Assembly (NCBI RefSeq): GCF_001441535.1
Contig: NZ_LMAU01000004.1
Span: 302,858-366,857, forward strand
Origin: Tsuneonella troitsensis
Lineage (GTDB): Bacteria > Pseudomonadota > Alphaproteobacteria > Sphingomonadales > Sphingomonadaceae
Direction of reading: 5' to 3'
Length of the DNA stretch: 64,000 bases
Part shown: one piece after another, positions 7,986-18,127 of the stretch
How the letters are laid out: each line of letters opens with the position of its first letter
Numbering within the stretch: position 1 is the first letter of the stretch
Translations under genes and position numbers: made by a program
The notes under the pieces: model-generated
The model's input: the letters and a program-made list of their open reading frames with translations, nothing else
The model's database searches: none
What the model was told of the DNA's origin: nothing

Positions 7986-9350
7986 TTAGCGCAGGCGACC
8001 CTTGAGCTTCGCCTTCTTGATCAGGTCGCCATACTGGTGAGCCAGCAAATGCGACTGGATCTGGCTGATCGTGTCCACCGTCACGTTGACGACGATAAGG
8101 AGGCTGGTGCCACCCATGACCATCGCGACGCCGGTCTGGCTGAACATGTATTCCGGGATCACGCAGACGAGCGTCAGGTAGATCGCGCCGATGACGGTAA
8201 TGCGGGTCAGCACGTAATCGAGATAGTCCTGCGTCCGCTTGCCCGGCCGGATGCCGGGAATGAAGCCGCCGTTCTTCTTGAGATTCTCGGCGGTTTCCTC
8301 GGGGTTGAAGACGACCGCGGTATAGAAGAAGCAGAAGAAGATGATGCCGATGGCGTAAAGCGCCAGGTAGAGCGGCTGCCCGTGCTGCAGGTAGAAGTTC
8401 ATCGACGTGATGATCCCGCCTGCGGTGCTTTCGGTATCGATCGACTGACCGGCGAACTGGCTGATCGTCAGCGGCAGCAGCAGCAGCGAGCTGGCAAAGA
8501 TCGGCGGGATGACGCCCGCGGTGTTCAGCTTCAGCGGAAGGTGGCTGCGGTCGGCCTGCATCATGCCCTTCGCGCTCGCACGCTTGGGGTACTGGATCAG
8601 CAGGCGGCGCTGCGCGCGCTCCATGAAGCAGATGAACAGGATCAGGCCGACGATCATCAGGATCAGGCCGACGATCACGAAGCCGCTGATCGATCCCGAC
8701 CGTGCGCCTTCGAACAGGTTCGCGCCGAAGCTGGGGAACTGGGCCACGATGCCCGCCATGATGATCAGCGATACACCGTTGCCGATGCCGCGGCTGGTGA
8801 TCTGCTCACCCAGCCACAGCAGGAACATCGTTCCGCCCACGAGGCTGATGACGGCGGTAATGCGGAAGGTCAGGCCAGGTATCACCACGGCCTGCAGGCC
8901 GCTCGACGCGCCGTAGGCTTCGAGACCCGAAGCCAGGAACCAGCCCTGGATCGCGCACAGGAACACCGTGCCGTAGCGGGTGTACTGGTTGAGCTTCTGC
9001 CGCCCGGTGGCGCCTTCCTTCTTCAGCGCGGCAAGCGCCGGGTGAAGCGATGCGGCCAACTGGATCACGATCGAAGCTGTGATGTACGGCATGACGCCGA
9101 GCGCGATGAGGCTCATGCGTTCGAGGCTGCCGCCCGAAAAGGTGTTGAACAGGTCGAGGATACCGCCGCGGGTCTGCTCGTAGAGCGACTCCAGGATCAG
9201 CGGGTTCACACCCGGAAGCGGCACGAAGCTCAGGAAGCGGAACACGATAAGTGCGCCGATCGTGAACCAGATGCGGTTCTTGAGCTCGGTTGCCTTGGAG
9301 AAGTTCGCGAGGCTGAGGCTGCTCGCAATGTTGTCGGCGCGTGATGCCAT
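7986..9350 (-). CDS. secY: Protein translocase subunit SecY
   Basis: SecY is the channel of the Sec translocon in the inner membrane. The 454-residue product has ten hydrophobic segments, with 'FLSFVPLPGVNP' after the first, 'LGVMPYITASIVIQL' in the second, and the C-terminal 'DTISQIQSHLLAHQYGDLIKK'. It ends the spc-type gene order after rplO and is followed by adk. The gap to rplO is 103 bp. Confidence 0.97.
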   Translation of the reverse strand: MASRADNIASSLSLANFSKATELKNRIWFTIGALIVFRFLSFVPLPGVNPLILESLYEQTRGGILDLFNTFSGGSLERMSLIALGVMPYITASIVIQLAASLHPALAALKKEGATGRQKLNQYTRYGTVFLCAIQGWFLASGLEAYGASSGLQAVVIPGLTFRITAVISLVGGTMFLLWLGEQITSRGIGNGVSLIIMAGIVAQFPSFGANLFEGARSGSISGFVIVGLILMIVGLILFICFMERAQRRLLIQYPKRASAKGMMQADRSHLPLKLNTAGVIPPIFASSLLLLPLTISQFAGQSIDTESTAGGIITSMNFYLQHGQPLYLALYAIGIIFFCFFYTAVVFNPEETAENLKKNGGFIPGIRPGKRTQDYLDYVLTRITVIGAIYLTLVCVIPEYMFSQTGVAMVMGGTSLLIVVNVTVDTISQIQSHLLAHQYGDLIKKAKLKGRLR

Positions 9351-9453
9351 GGGATTACCCGAAAATCCTTTATCGCGCCGGTCCCTCCCGGCACAGGGAG
9401 GCTACATAGGAAGCGCGGGGTCCGATGTCGAACCCCGCGCCCACACTTTTCGC

Positions 9454-9978
9454 TTACTTGGTCTTCTTCGCCTTGTTGGCGGCGGCGCGTTCGGCCTTCT
9501 TTTCGGCCTCTGGCTTGCCTGCCTCGATGACTTCGACCTTGCCGCCGGCCTTCTCGACCGCTTCGATCGCGCCCTTCGACGCACCTGCGACCCTCAGGCT
9601 GATCTTGGCGGTGATCTCGCCCTTGCCGAGCAGGCGCACGCCGTGCTTGCCGCCGCGTGCGAGGCCAGCGGCCTTGAGCGCGTCGTGGTCGAGAGTGCCC
9701 TTGGCGTCCAGCTTGCCGGCGTCGATGAACTTCTGGATCATACCCAGATTCACCTCGGCATAGTCCTTGCCGTTGGGGTTGTTGAAGCCGCGCTTCGGCA
9801 GGCGCATGTGGAGCGGCATCTGGCCGCCCTCGAAGCCTTTGACGGCCACGCCGGAGCGAGCCTTCTGGCCCTTCTGGCCGCGTCCGGCGGTCTTGCCCTT
9901 GCCCGAACCGATGCCCCGGCCGACCCGCATCTTGCGGTGGCGGGCGCCTTCGTTGTCGCGGATGTCGTTCAGTTTCAT
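9454..9978 (-). CDS. rplO: 50S ribosomal protein L15
   Basis: L15 is an early assembly protein of the large subunit. The 174-residue product starts '[38 protein letters not shown]', the family's Gly/Lys-rich N-terminus. It is about 30 residues longer than E. coli L15 because of a C-terminal Lys/Ala/Glu tail (from about residue 150), a common feature in alphaproteobacteria. It follows rpmD by 68 bp. Confidence 0.96.
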   Translation of the reverse strand: MKLNDIRDNEGARHRKMRVGRGIGSGKGKTAGRGQKGQKARSGVAVKGFEGGQMPLHMRLPKRGFNNPNGKDYAEVNLGMIQKFIDAGKLDAKGTLDHDALKAAGLARGGKHGVRLLGKGEITAKISLRVAGASKGAIEAVEKAGGKVEVIEAGKPEAEKKAERAAANKAKKTK

Positions 9979-10046
9979 GTCAATGCACTCGCTTTCGCTT
10001 TTGTCGCGCTAATTGGCCCTGGCCGAAGCCCGGAGCCGAGAGGTTG

Positions 10047-10232
10047 TCAGTCGACGATTTCGACCATGTGGGGTAGCTTGGCGATGGCGCCGCGTACTTC
10101 GGCGCTGTCTTCCAGTTCCACCACGCGGTGCATCTTGCCCAGGCCGAGACCGACCAGAATCTTCTTCTGGCTTTCCGGACGACGGATCGGGCTGCCGATC
10201 TGCTTGATCTTGATGGTGCTCTTCTTGGCCAT
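10047..10232 (-). CDS. rpmD: 50S ribosomal protein L30
   Basis: The 61-residue product matches L30: '[36 protein letters not shown]' covers nearly the whole fold. L30 binds 23S rRNA near the 5S-binding region. It starts 5 bp after the rpsE stop and precedes rplO in the standard spc order. Confidence 0.95.
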   Translation of the reverse strand: MAKKSTIKIKQIGSPIRRPESQKKILVGLGLGKMHRVVELEDSAEVRGAIAKLPHMVEIVD

Positions 10233-10237
10233 CTGGA

Positions 10238-11026
10238 TTACTCCGCAATCGCCGCGGCGTCGGCTTCCGCCTCGGCTGCGCTGGCGCCGCCACGACCCAG
10301 AAGGTCGGCGACCTTCTTGCCGCGACGCTGCGCCACCGACTTCGGCGAAGTCTGGTTGGTGAGCGCGTCGAACGTGGCGCGGATCATGTTGTAGGGGTTG
10401 CTGGTGCCGACCGACTTGGTCACCACGTCGGCCACGCCCAGGCTTTCGAACACGGCGCGCATCGGGCCGCCGGCGATGATGCCGGTACCCGCAGGCGCGC
10501 TGCGGACGTTGACCTTGCCGGCACCGAAGCGGCCCTTGCCGTCATGGTGCAGGGTCCGGCCTTCCTTGAGCGGAACGCGGATCATCTTCTTCTTGGCGGC
10601 AGCGGTCGCCTTGGTGATGGCTTCGGGCACTTCGCGCGCCTTGCCATGACCGAAGCCCACGCGGCCCGCGCCGTCGCCCACGACGACCAGCGCCGCGAAG
10701 CCGAAGCGCTTGCCGCCCTTCACCGTCTTGGACACCCGGTTGATGTGGACGAGCTTCTCGATGATGCCGTCGTCTTCTTCCTCGCGACGGTTGTCGCGAC
10801 GGCCGTCACGACCGCGGCCACCGCCGCGTCCGTCACGATTGCCACCGCCCCGGCCACCGCGATCGCCGCCACGGGCACCGCGTCCGCGCGGCTGCGACGG
10901 ATCGCCGCCTTCCGCGCTCTGGGTGGCACCGGCTTCCGACGGAGTGTCGGCGATTGCCGGCTGCTCGGTGGTGACCGCGTTTTCGGTCGCGGCAGTCGCT
11001 TCGTTGTTGTTTTCGTCAGCCATCAT
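10238..11026 (-). CDS. rpsE: 30S ribosomal protein S5 with long acidic/RGG N-terminal extension
   Basis: S5 contributes to decoding fidelity and mRNA helicase activity at the entry channel. The conserved S5 fold begins near residue 87 ([21 protein letters not shown]) and includes '[15 protein letters not shown]'-type and '[20 protein letters not shown]' segments. The first 86 residues are an extra extension: an Asn/Glu/Ala-rich acidic part (1-45) and an Arg-Gly-rich part (about 46-81) full of RGG and GRG triplets. E. coli S5 is 167 residues, this one 262. ATG 11026 overlaps the rplR stop by one base; a second ATG follows immediately. Confidence 0.95.
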   Translation of the reverse strand: MMADENNNEATAATENAVTTEQPAIADTPSEAGATQSAEGGDPSQPRGRGARGGDRGGRGGGNRDGRGGGRGRDGRRDNRREEEDDGIIEKLVHINRVSKTVKGGKRFGFAALVVVGDGAGRVGFGHGKAREVPEAITKATAAAKKKMIRVPLKEGRTLHHDGKGRFGAGKVNVRSAPAGTGIIAGGPMRAVFESLGVADVVTKSVGTSNPYNMIRATFDALTNQTSPKSVAQRRGKKVADLLGRGGASAAEAEADAAAIAE

Positions 11027-11370
11027 CAGAACTCCAGCCCACCTTCGCGGGCGGCGTCGGCCAGCGCTTTGACGCGGCCGTGAAACAGGAACCCGCCGCG
11101 ATCGAACACGACGGCGGAAACGCCGGCCTTCTTGGCAGCGGCGGCGATATCCTTGCCCACCTTCGCGGCGGCATCGATGTTCGCACCGCTGGCATCGCTG
11201 CCAAGAGTGCTGGCCGCGGCAACGGTCTTGCCGGCGGCGTCGTCGATGATCTGCGCGTAGATGTGCTTGCCGGTGCGATGCACCGACAGGCGCGGACGGG
11301 TACCGGCGCGCGACTTGATCGCGGTGCGCACGCGGCGGCGGCGGCGCTCGAAGAGGGAAAGCTTGGCCAT
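11026..11370 (-). CDS. rplR: 50S ribosomal protein L18
   Basis: L18 binds 5S rRNA. The 114-residue product starts '[44 protein letters not shown]', typical for the family, and ends '[17 protein letters not shown]'. I use ATG 11370 because this start gives the family length; the frame is open further upstream only as an overlap with rplF. It starts 1 bp after the rplF stop and shares one base with the rpsE start (TGATG). Confidence 0.96.
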   Translation of the reverse strand: MAKLSLFERRRRRVRTAIKSRAGTRPRLSVHRTGKHIYAQIIDDAAGKTVAAASTLGSDASGANIDAAAKVGKDIAAAAKKAGVSAVVFDRGGFLFHGRVKALADAAREGGLEF

Positions 11371-11371
11371 C

Positions 11372-11905
11372 TTACTTCTTCTTTCCTTCCTTGCGGAAGA
11401 TGTACTCGCCGCGATAGGCGATACCCTTGCCCTTGTACGGCTCGGGCTTGCGCCAGCGGCGGATTTCGGCGGCAAACTGGCCGACGGCCTGCTTGTCGAT
11501 GCCCGAAACCTCGACGGTGGTCTGGTCCGGCGTCTTCACCTCGAGCCCCTCGGGAACGTCGAGATCGACGTCGTGCGAGTAGCCGAGCTGCAGCTTGAGC
11601 TTCTTGCCCTGCGCCTGTGCACGGTAACCGACGCCCTTGATGACGAGCGTCTTGGTGAAACCGTCGGTGACGCCTTCGACCAGGTTCGAAACCAACGTGC
11701 GCTGCATGCCCCAGAAGGCACGCGCCTGCTTGGAATCGTTGGCCGGCTTGACCGCGATCTGACCGTCCTCGACCTTGTAGTCGATGAGGTCGGACATGCC
11801 CATCGAAAGGGTGCCCTTGGGACCCTTCACGCTGAGCGTACCATTGTCGATGTCCGCGGTGACCCCGCTGGGGATCGCCACCGGACGCTTGCCGATGCGG
11901 CTCAT
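11372..11905 (-). CDS. rplF: 50S ribosomal protein L6
   Basis: L6 lies at the base of the L7/L12 stalk near the factor-binding site. The 177-residue product has '[19 protein letters not shown]' at the start and the conserved C-terminal '[25 protein letters not shown]'. Length equals E. coli L6. The ATG overlaps the rpsH stop by one base. Confidence 0.97.
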   Translation of the reverse strand: MSRIGKRPVAIPSGVTADIDNGTLSVKGPKGTLSMGMSDLIDYKVEDGQIAVKPANDSKQARAFWGMQRTLVSNLVEGVTDGFTKTLVIKGVGYRAQAQGKKLKLQLGYSHDVDLDVPEGLEVKTPDQTTVEVSGIDKQAVGQFAAEIRRWRKPEPYKGKGIAYRGEYIFRKEGKKK

Positions 11906-12300
11906 CAGAATACCTCCGCCAGCACTTCGCCGCCGACGTTCTGGACACGTGCTTCGGCATCCGAGAGCACGCCCTTGGGCGTCGAGACGATGGTGATGCC
12001 GAGGCCGTTGCGGATCGTCGGCAGTTCCTTGGAACCCGAGTAGACGCGGCGGCCGGGCTTCGAAACGCGGGCCACGTGCTTGATCGCGGGCTCGCCTTCG
12101 AAATACTTCAGTTCGATCCGCAGTGCGGGATGCTTGCCCGAGGCGTCTTCGCTGTAGCCACGGATGTAGCCTTCGCGCTGGAGCACTTCGAGCACGTTCG
12201 CGCGCAGCTTGCTGGCGGGAGTCAGGACGGAGTCCTTCTTCGCCTGCTGGCCGTTGCGGATGCGGGTGAGCATGTCACCCAGGGGATCGGTCATAGCCAT
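11905..12300 (-). CDS. rpsH: 30S ribosomal protein S8
   Basis: S8 binds the central domain of 16S rRNA and in E. coli also represses the spc operon. The 131-residue product begins '[18 protein letters not shown]' and ends with the family's '[33 protein letters not shown]'. It lies 11 bp after rpsN. Confidence 0.97.
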   Translation of the reverse strand: MAMTDPLGDMLTRIRNGQQAKKDSVLTPASKLRANVLEVLQREGYIRGYSEDASGKHPALRIELKYFEGEPAIKHVARVSKPGRRVYSGSKELPTIRNGLGITIVSTPKGVLSDAEARVQNVGGEVLAEVF

Positions 12301-12311
12301 CGGTCAGATCC

Positions 12312-12617
12312 TCACCAGCTCGACTTCGTGAGACCCGGGATCATGCCCTTGTTGCCAAGGTCCCGGAGCTCGATGCGGCAAAGGCCGAACTTGCGGTAAT
12401 AGCCGCGCGGGCGGCCGGTGGTGGAACAACGGTTGCGCACCCGGGTCGGGTTCGCGTTCCGCGGGATTTCGGCCAGCTTCAGGCGCGCGATCAGGCGCTC
12501 GCCATCGTCCTTCGACTCGTCGTCGGCAATGGCCTTCAGCCGGGCGTACTTGCCCGCGTACTTCTTCACGAGCTTCTTGCGCCGCTCGTTCTTATTGATG
12601 GAACTCAGTTTCGCCAT
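12312..12617 (-). CDS. rpsN: 30S ribosomal protein S14 (zinc-free long form)
   Basis: S14 is in the head of the small subunit. The 101-residue product has '[27 protein letters not shown]' and '[27 protein letters not shown]'. It has the long form without the CxxC pairs of zinc-type S14, as is usual for proteobacteria. It lies between rplE and rpsH. Confidence 0.97.
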   Translation of the reverse strand: MAKLSSINKNERRKKLVKKYAGKYARLKAIADDESKDDGERLIARLKLAEIPRNANPTRVRNRCSTTGRPRGYYRKFGLCRIELRDLGNKGMIPGLTKSSW

Positions 12618-12646
12618 GGACTTAAGCTCTCTTCCTCAAATCTGGA

Positions 12647-13237
12647 TCACGCCGCGGCCTGCTGCTCTTCAGCAGCTTCCTCGCGGGGGAACGGGAAACC
12701 GAACAGGCGCAGCAGTTCGCGCGCTTCGTCGTCGGTCTTCGCGGTGGTGGTTACGATGATGTCCATCCCCCGGACCTTCTCGATCTTGTCGTACGAGATT
12801 TCCGGAAAGATGATCTGTTCCTTCAGGCCCATCGCATAGTTGCCGCGCCCGTCGAAGCTCTTCGGGTTCAGCCCGCGGAAGTCGCGGATGCGGGGCATGG
12901 CGATAGTCACCAGGCGGTCGAGGAATTCGTACATGCGTTCGCGGCGAAGGGTCACCTTCGCACCGATCGGCATGCCCTCACGCAGCTTGAACTGCGCGAT
13001 CGACTTCTTCGCCTTCGTGATGACCGGCTTCTGGCCGGCGATCAGCGCCATTTCCTCGGCGGCGGTCTGGACCTTCTTCTTGTCCTGGCTCGCCTCGCCC
13101 ACGCCCATGTTGAGCGTGATCTTCTCGATCCGGGGCACTTCCATCGCGTTCTTGTAGCCGAACTTCTCCGTCATCGCCTTGGCGATATCGGATTCGTACT
13201 TGGCTTTCATGCGCGGGGTGTACTTGGTGTCAGCCAT
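12647..13237 (-). CDS. rplE: 50S ribosomal protein L5
   Basis: L5 binds 5S rRNA and contacts P-site tRNA. The 196-residue product carries '[21 protein letters not shown]', '[18 protein letters not shown]' and '[29 protein letters not shown]'. The C-terminus has a short Glu/Gln/Ala tail. Its ATG overlaps the end of rplX by eight bases. Confidence 0.97.
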   Translation of the reverse strand: MADTKYTPRMKAKYESDIAKAMTEKFGYKNAMEVPRIEKITLNMGVGEASQDKKKVQTAAEEMALIAGQKPVITKAKKSIAQFKLREGMPIGAKVTLRRERMYEFLDRLVTIAMPRIRDFRGLNPKSFDGRGNYAMGLKEQIIFPEISYDKIEKVRGMDIIVTTTAKTDDEARELLRLFGFPFPREEAAEEQQAAA

Positions 13238-13550
13238 CGATGGTCTCCCCGGACTTCACGGCCACGCGGACCTTCTTGCCGTCCTTGGTTTCGAAGCGCA
13301 CGCGGGTCGGCTTGCCGTCCTTGGGATCGGCCAGCGCAACCTTACTGATGTGCATCGGAGCCGGCTTGCGGTCGATCCCGCCCTGCGGGTTCTGCTGCGT
13401 CGGCTTGCGGTGACGGGCGATCACGTTGATCCCGTCAACCAGGACCTTGGCGTCCTTCGGCATCACGGCCTGGACGGTGCCGGTGCGGCCCTTGTCCTTG
13501 CCCGAGAGTACGACGACGCTGTCGCCCTTCTTGATCTTCGCACCAGCCAT
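13230..13550 (-). CDS. rplX: 50S ribosomal protein L24
   Basis: L24 is an assembly initiator at the exit side of the large subunit. The 106-residue product starts '[24 protein letters not shown]', a KOW motif, and contains '[22 protein letters not shown]'. I start at ATG 13550, which overlaps the rplN stop by one base. The stop lies inside rplE, an eight-base overlap. Confidence 0.96.
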   Translation of the reverse strand: MAGAKIKKGDSVVVLSGKDKGRTGTVQAVMPKDAKVLVDGINVIARHRKPTQQNPQGGIDRKPAPMHISKVALADPKDGKPTRVRFETKDGKKVRVAVKSGETIDG

Positions 13551-13918
13551 CACAACACCTCCGGAGCGAGGCTGATGATCTTCATGAAGCCGCGGCCGCG
13601 CAGTTCGCGCACCACGGGTCCGAAGATACGGGTGCCGATCGGCTCCTCGTTCTTGTTCACCAGCACGGCAGCGTTGCTGTCGAAGCGGATCACGCTGCCA
13701 TCGGGACGGCGGACGTCCTTCTTGGTGCGTACGATCACCGCACGGTGAACGTCGCCCTTTTTGACGCGGGTGCGCGGCTGCGCCTCCTTGACGGACACGA
13801 CGATGACGTCGCCGACGCCTGCGGTGCGGCGCTTCGAGCCGCCCAGTACCTTGATGCACTGGACGCGCTTGGCGCCGCTGTTGTCCGCGACGTCGAGATT
13901 GGATTGCATCTGGATCAT
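13550..13918 (-). CDS. rplN: 50S ribosomal protein L14
   Basis: L14 contributes to intersubunit bridges. The 122-residue product begins '[31 protein letters not shown]' and ends '[19 protein letters not shown]', both family signatures. Length equals E. coli L14 within one residue. A 63-bp gap separates it from rpsQ. Confidence 0.97.
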   Translation of the reverse strand: MIQMQSNLDVADNSGAKRVQCIKVLGGSKRRTAGVGDVIVVSVKEAQPRTRVKKGDVHRAVIVRTKKDVRRPDGSVIRFDSNAAVLVNKNEEPIGTRIFGPVVRELRGRGFMKIISLAPEVL

Positions 13919-13981
13919 TGATCCGTCTTCCTTCTCGTTCGGCTTGCCGGAACCAGTCCGGCAGTTCCTAAATCAACTGGC

Positions 13982-14272
13982 TCAGTTGCCGGCTTCGGCC
14001 ACGTCCAGATCGGCTTCCACCGCCTGCACGCCACCTGCGACGACCCGGTCCTTCACGGCCCAGGTCTTGGTCTTCGAAATCGGGCGGGTCTCCTCGATCC
14101 GCACGACGTCGCCCGGCTTGTACTCGTTGCCCTCGTCGTGGGCGTGGTACTTCTTCGAACGACGGATGATCTTGCCGTAGAGCGGGTGCTTAACCTTGCG
14201 CTCGACCAGCACGGTCACGGTCTTGTCGGTCTTGTCCGAAACGACAGTCCCGGTGAGGATACGCTTTGGCAT
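13982..14272 (-). CDS. rpsQ: 30S ribosomal protein S17
   Basis: S17 binds 16S rRNA early in assembly. The 96-residue product has '[47 protein letters not shown]' and '[18 protein letters not shown]'. The last 15-20 residues extend beyond the E. coli form. It starts 10 bp after rpmC. Confidence 0.97.
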   Translation of the reverse strand: MPKRILTGTVVSDKTDKTVTVLVERKVKHPLYGKIIRRSKKYHAHDEGNEYKPGDVVRIEETRPISKTKTWAVKDRVVAGGVQAVEADLDVAEAGN

Positions 14273-14282
14273 CAGGCCTTCC

Positions 14283-14537
14283 TTACTTCGCTTCGGCAGT
14301 GCGAGTGCGCTCGCCCTGCAGCGTCTTGATGCGCGCGATGTCGCGGCGCACCTCGCGGATGCGCGCGGGGCGCTCCAGCTGGTTGGTGGCGGCCTGGAAG
14401 CGCAGGTTGAACGCCTCGCGCTTGAGATCGACGAGCGCTTCGGAAAGCTGATCGTCGGTCTTGGTGCGCATGTCGGCAGCCTTCGCGTTGCCGGTATTCG
14501 GCTTCGCAGCGGCTTTCTTAGTAGCAGCCTTGGCCAT
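14283..14537 (-). CDS. rpmC: 50S ribosomal protein L29 with N-terminal extension
   Basis: L29 surrounds the peptide exit tunnel and is part of the docking site for nascent-chain factors. The usual fold starts near residue 23 ([26 protein letters not shown]). The chosen ATG 14537 adds 22 Ala/Lys-rich residues and overlaps the rplP stop by one base (TAATG). The internal ATG at residue 23 would give the common 62-residue form; the coupled start seems likelier. Confidence 0.92.
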   Translation of the reverse strand: MAKAATKKAAAKPNTGNAKAADMRTKTDDQLSEALVDLKREAFNLRFQAATNQLERPARIREVRRDIARIKTLQGERTRTAEAK

Positions 14538-14971
14538 TACTCGCCTCCCAGGTGGCTGGTGTCGCCCAGACGGGCAACGACCTTGGTCTTGATCGGCAGC
14601 TTCATCGCTGCCCGGCTGAACGCCTCGGCCGCAAGCGGGCCGGGAACGCCGTCGAGCTCGAACAGGATCCGGCCCGGCTTCACGCGGGCGGCCCAGTATT
14701 CGATCGAACCCTTGCCCTTGCCCTGACGGACTTCGGCAGGCTTCTTCGACACCGGCACGTCGGGGAACACGCGGATCCACAGGCGCCCCTGGCGCTTGAT
14801 GTGACGCGTGATCGCACGACGAGCGGCTTCGATCTGGCGAGCGGTGACCCGCTCCGGCTCGAGCGCCTTGAGGCCGTAGGAGCCGAAGTTCAGGTCGGTG
14901 CCACCCTTGGCCTCGCCCTTGATCCGGCCCTTGAAAGCCTTGCGAAACTTGGTCTTTTTCGGTTGCAGCAT
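14537..14971 (-). CDS. rplP: 50S ribosomal protein L16
   Basis: L16 organises the A-site tRNA elbow region of the large subunit. The 144-residue product starts '[19 protein letters not shown]' and carries '[41 protein letters not shown]', the family core. It starts 15 bp after rpsC. Confidence 0.97.
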   Translation of the reverse strand: MLQPKKTKFRKAFKGRIKGEAKGGTDLNFGSYGLKALEPERVTARQIEAARRAITRHIKRQGRLWIRVFPDVPVSKKPAEVRQGKGKGSIEYWAARVKPGRILFELDGVPGPLAAEAFSRAAMKLPIKTKVVARLGDTSHLGGE

Positions 14972-14986
14972 TGCTCTAGCTCTACC

Positions 14987-15691
14987 TTAGCGCCGGTCGC
15001 CGGCGGGGCGGACGCCGGAGGTCTGGGCCTCCATCATCAAGCGGTCCTGCGCGGTCGGATCGTGGCCGAGAATCTCACCCTTGAAGATCCAAACCTTGAT
15101 GCCGATGATGCCATAGGCGGTCAGGGCCTCGGCTTCGGCATAGTCGACGTTCGCACGCAGCGTGTGCAGCGGAACCCGACCTTCGCGGTACTGTTCGACA
15201 CGCGCGATTTCGGCGCCGCCGAGACGTCCGCCGCACATCACCTTGATACCTTCGGCACCCAGGCGCATGGCGGACTGCATCGCACGCTTCATCGCCCGGC
15301 GGAACGCCACGCGGCGGATCAGCTGGTCGGCAATGCCCTGCGCGACGAGCTTCGAATCGATTTCCGGCTTGCGGATCTCGACGATGTTCAGCTTCACCTC
15401 ACTGGCGGTCATCGTCGCAAGCTTCGAACGAAGCTTCTCGATGTCGGCGCCCTTCTTGCCGATGATGACACCCGGACGGGCGGCATAGATCGACACGCGG
15501 CACAGCTTGGCCGGACGCTCAATGACCACCTTCGAGATCGCCGCCTGCGGCAGGTTCTCGACGATGTACTTGCGGATCTCGATGTCCTCGCTGAGCAGCT
15601 TGGCATAGTCGCGCCCTTCGGCGTACCAGCGGCTGTCCCAGGTGCGGTTGATCTGCAGGCGCAGGCCGATCGGATTGCTCTTGTGACCCAT
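14987..15691 (-). CDS. rpsC: 30S ribosomal protein S3
   Basis: S3 lines the mRNA entry tunnel. The 234-residue product has '[33 protein letters not shown]', a KH domain with '[17 protein letters not shown]', and the C-terminal domain with '[20 protein letters not shown]'. It lies 3 bp after rplV. Confidence 0.98.
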   Translation of the reverse strand: MGHKSNPIGLRLQINRTWDSRWYAEGRDYAKLLSEDIEIRKYIVENLPQAAISKVVIERPAKLCRVSIYAARPGVIIGKKGADIEKLRSKLATMTASEVKLNIVEIRKPEIDSKLVAQGIADQLIRRVAFRRAMKRAMQSAMRLGAEGIKVMCGGRLGGAEIARVEQYREGRVPLHTLRANVDYAEAEALTAYGIIGIKVWIFKGEILGHDPTAQDRLMMEAQTSGVRPAGDRR

Positions 15692-15694
15692 GAC

Positions 15695-16072
15695 TCAGGC
15701 CTCCTCGCTTTCACGGACCACGATGCGCAGCCGGCTGAACGGCTTGAGGATGCGGGTGCTCTTGCCGCGTCCGCGCGTGTGGAAGCGCTTCATGGTGACC
15801 GACTTGCCGACCGACGCCTCGGCAACGACGAGCGCGTCGACGTCGAGGTTATGGTTGTTCTCGGCGTTGGCAATCGCGCTCGCGAGCACCTTCGATGCGT
15901 CGCGGGCCATCGCCTTCTTCGAGAAGGCGAGGATGTTCAGAGCCTCTTCGGCCTTCTTGCCGCGAATGAGACCGGCAACGAGGTTGAGCTTCTGCGCCGA
16001 ACCACGGATCGTGGTGCCGACGGCCAGCGCCTCGTTGTCGCCTACGCGGCGGGGGGACTTTGCCTTGCCCAT
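15695..16072 (-). CDS. rplV: 50S ribosomal protein L22
   Basis: L22 forms part of the exit tunnel constriction. The 125-residue product has '[46 protein letters not shown]' and the beta hairpin '[28 protein letters not shown]'. It overlaps the rpsS stop by one base. Confidence 0.97.
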   Translation of the reverse strand: MGKAKSPRRVGDNEALAVGTTIRGSAQKLNLVAGLIRGKKAEEALNILAFSKKAMARDASKVLASAIANAENNHNLDVDALVVAEASVGKSVTMKRFHTRGRGKSTRILKPFSRLRIVVRESEEA

Positions 16073-16347
16073 CAGCGCTTGCCCTTCTTGTCGGCGGCGT
16101 GGCCGGGGAAGCTGCGCGTGGGCGCAAACTCGCCGAGCTTATGGCCGACCATGTCTTCGTTGACGGAGACCGGAATGAACTTCTGGCCGTTGTAGACACT
16201 GAAGGTCAGCCCGACGAACTGCGGGAGAATGGTGCTGCGACGCGACCAGGTCTTGATCGCACCGCGTGCGCTCTTCTCCTGAGCGTCTTCGGCCTTCTTC
16301 AGCAGGTGGAGGTCGACGAACGGACCTTTCCAGACGGAACGAGCCAT
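16072..16347 (-). CDS. rpsS: 30S ribosomal protein S19
   Basis: S19 is in the head of the small subunit and pairs with S13. The 91-residue product starts '[20 protein letters not shown]' and ends '[24 protein letters not shown]', the standard form. ATG 16347 gives the family length. It starts 5 bp after rplB. Confidence 0.97.
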   Translation of the reverse strand: MARSVWKGPFVDLHLLKKAEDAQEKSARGAIKTWSRRSTILPQFVGLTFSVYNGQKFIPVSVNEDMVGHKLGEFAPTRSFPGHAADKKGKR

Positions 16348-16352
16348 CTCGA

Positions 16353-17189
16353 TTACCTCTTCTTCTTCGCGTGACGCGAACGGATGATCATCTTGTCGGT
16401 CGCCTTGTTGTGGCGGGTGCGGGCGCCCTTGGTCGGCTTGCCCCACGGGGTGACCGGGTGGCGGCCGCCCGAGGTGCGGCCTTCGCCGCCGCCGTGCGGG
16501 TGATCGACCGGGTTCTTCGCGACACCGCGGGTAAGCGGACGACGGCCCTTCCAGCGCGTACGGCCGGCCTTCGCGAAGTTCTGGTTCTGGTTGTCGGGGT
16601 TCGACACAGCGCCCACGGTGCCCATGCAGTCGGCGCGCAGGTAACGCTGTTCGCCGCTGTTGAGGCGCACGATCACCATGCCGCGGTCACGACCGACGAC
16701 TTGGACGTAGGTGCCTGCCGAACGGGCGATCTGACCACCCTTGCCCGGCTTCATCTCCACGTTGTGGCAGATGGTGCCGACCGGCATCTGGCCCAGCAGC
16801 ATCGCGTTGCCCGGCTTGGTGTCGGTCTTCTCGCCCGCAACGACGCTGTCGCCCACGGCCAAGCGCTGCGGTGCGAGGATGTAGGCGAGCTCGCCGTCCT
16901 CGTACTTCACCAGCGCGATGAACGCGGTGCGGTTGGGATCGTATTCCATCCGCTCGACGGTGGCCGGCATGTCCCACTTGCGACGCTTGAAGTCGATGTA
17001 GCGGTACTTCTGCTTGTGCCCGCCCGCGATACCGCGGCTGGTCACGTGGCCCTTGTTGTTGCGTCCACCGGTCTTGCGCTTGCCTTCGGTAAGCGCCTTG
17101 ACCGGCTTGCCCTTGTGGAGGCCGGACTTGTCGACCAGGATCAGGCCGCGGCGGGCCGGGCTGGTCGGCTTGTAGTTCTTGAGTGCCAT
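16353..17189 (-). CDS. rplB: 50S ribosomal protein L2
   Basis: L2 is essential for subunit joining and peptidyl transferase activity. The 278-residue product has '[20 protein letters not shown]', '[35 protein letters not shown]' and the C-terminal '[34 protein letters not shown]', which contains the conserved histidine near the catalytic centre. It starts 4 bp after rplW. Confidence 0.98.
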   Translation of the reverse strand: MALKNYKPTSPARRGLILVDKSGLHKGKPVKALTEGKRKTGGRNNKGHVTSRGIAGGHKQKYRYIDFKRRKWDMPATVERMEYDPNRTAFIALVKYEDGELAYILAPQRLAVGDSVVAGEKTDTKPGNAMLLGQMPVGTICHNVEMKPGKGGQIARSAGTYVQVVGRDRGMVIVRLNSGEQRYLRADCMGTVGAVSNPDNQNQNFAKAGRTRWKGRRPLTRGVAKNPVDHPHGGGEGRTSGGRHPVTPWGKPTKGARTRHNKATDKMIIRSRHAKKKR

Positions 17190-17193
17190 GGCC

Positions 17194-17508
17194 TCAGATC
17201 CCGCTCGTGACGTCGATCGAGTCCTGGCCCTCGGCCAGCGTCACGATCGCCTTCTTCATGTCGGTGCGCGTGTAGGGCTTGCCCTTCCAGCGCTTCGTCT
17301 TGCCCTTGACGACGATGGTGTTCACCTTCGCCACCTTACGATCGTAGATGGCCTCGACGGCCTCCTTGATCTGGCTCTTGGTCGCGTCGTTCGCGACCTT
17401 GAAGACGATCGCGTTGTATTCGCTCGCGAGCGTCGACTTTTCGGTGATGTGCGGGGCGACGATCACGTCGTAGTGACGCGCGTCGACCGGCTTTGCTGAC
17501 TTAGCCAT
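17194..17508 (-). CDS. rplW: 50S ribosomal protein L23
   Basis: L23 is the docking site for trigger factor and SRP at the exit tunnel. The 104-residue product has '[53 protein letters not shown]', the typical core, and '[20 protein letters not shown]'. Its start overlaps rplD by eight bases. Confidence 0.97.
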   Translation of the reverse strand: MAKSAKPVDARHYDVIVAPHITEKSTLASEYNAIVFKVANDATKSQIKEAVEAIYDRKVAKVNTIVVKGKTKRWKGKPYTRTDMKKAIVTLAEGQDSIDVTSGI

Positions 17509-18124
17509 TGAAGCGCGCCTCCAGCTTCTCGACCGCAGCCTTGGTAAGGACCAGCGTGTCGTGCTTCAGGATGTCGTAGACGTTGGCACCCACCGCCGGC
17601 ATCACGTTGACGCCGGGCAGGTTGCCTGCGGCCTTCGCGAACGAACCTTCGACCGCGTCGCCGTCGATCACCAAGACCTTGCCGCTCCAGCCGTTCTTGT
17701 CGAACGCACCCTTGAGCGCCTTGGTCTTGGCGTCCTTCAGCTCCAGCGTATCGACGATGATGAGACCGTCCTTCGCCTTGCTCGACAGCGCCATGCGCAG
17801 ACCGAGCGAGCGGATCTTCTTGTTCAGCGAGATGTTGAAATCGCGCTTCTTGGCACCGTGGGCCTTGCCGCCGCCGATGAAGATCGGGGCCGCGCGGTCG
17901 CCGTGACGAGCCGTACCGCCGCCCTTCTGGCGGCCGAACTTCTTGCCGGTGCGCGAAACGTCGCTGCGCTCGCGGGTCGGCCGCGCGGTCGCACGACGAT
18001 TCCACAGCTGCCACGTGACGACGCGGTGCAGGATGTCCTGGCGCGGTTCGACGCCGAAGACGTCATCGTTCAGTTCGATGTCGCCCGAGGCCTTGCCGTC
18101 GAGTTTCTGGACCTTCACCTTCAC
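17501..18124 (-). CDS. rplD: 50S ribosomal protein L4
   Basis: L4 reaches into the exit tunnel; in E. coli it also represses the S10 operon, though no matching leader is evident here. The 207-residue product has '[50 protein letters not shown]' (the tunnel loop) and '[19 protein letters not shown]'-type core segments. It starts 3 bp after rplC. Confidence 0.97.
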   Translation of the reverse strand: MKVKVQKLDGKASGDIELNDDVFGVEPRQDILHRVVTWQLWNRRATARPTRERSDVSRTGKKFGRQKGGGTARHGDRAAPIFIGGGKAHGAKKRDFNISLNKKIRSLGLRMALSSKAKDGLIIVDTLELKDAKTKALKGAFDKNGWSGKVLVIDGDAVEGSFAKAAGNLPGVNVMPAVGANVYDILKHDTLVLTKAAVEKLEARFNG

Positions 18125-18127
18125 GGA

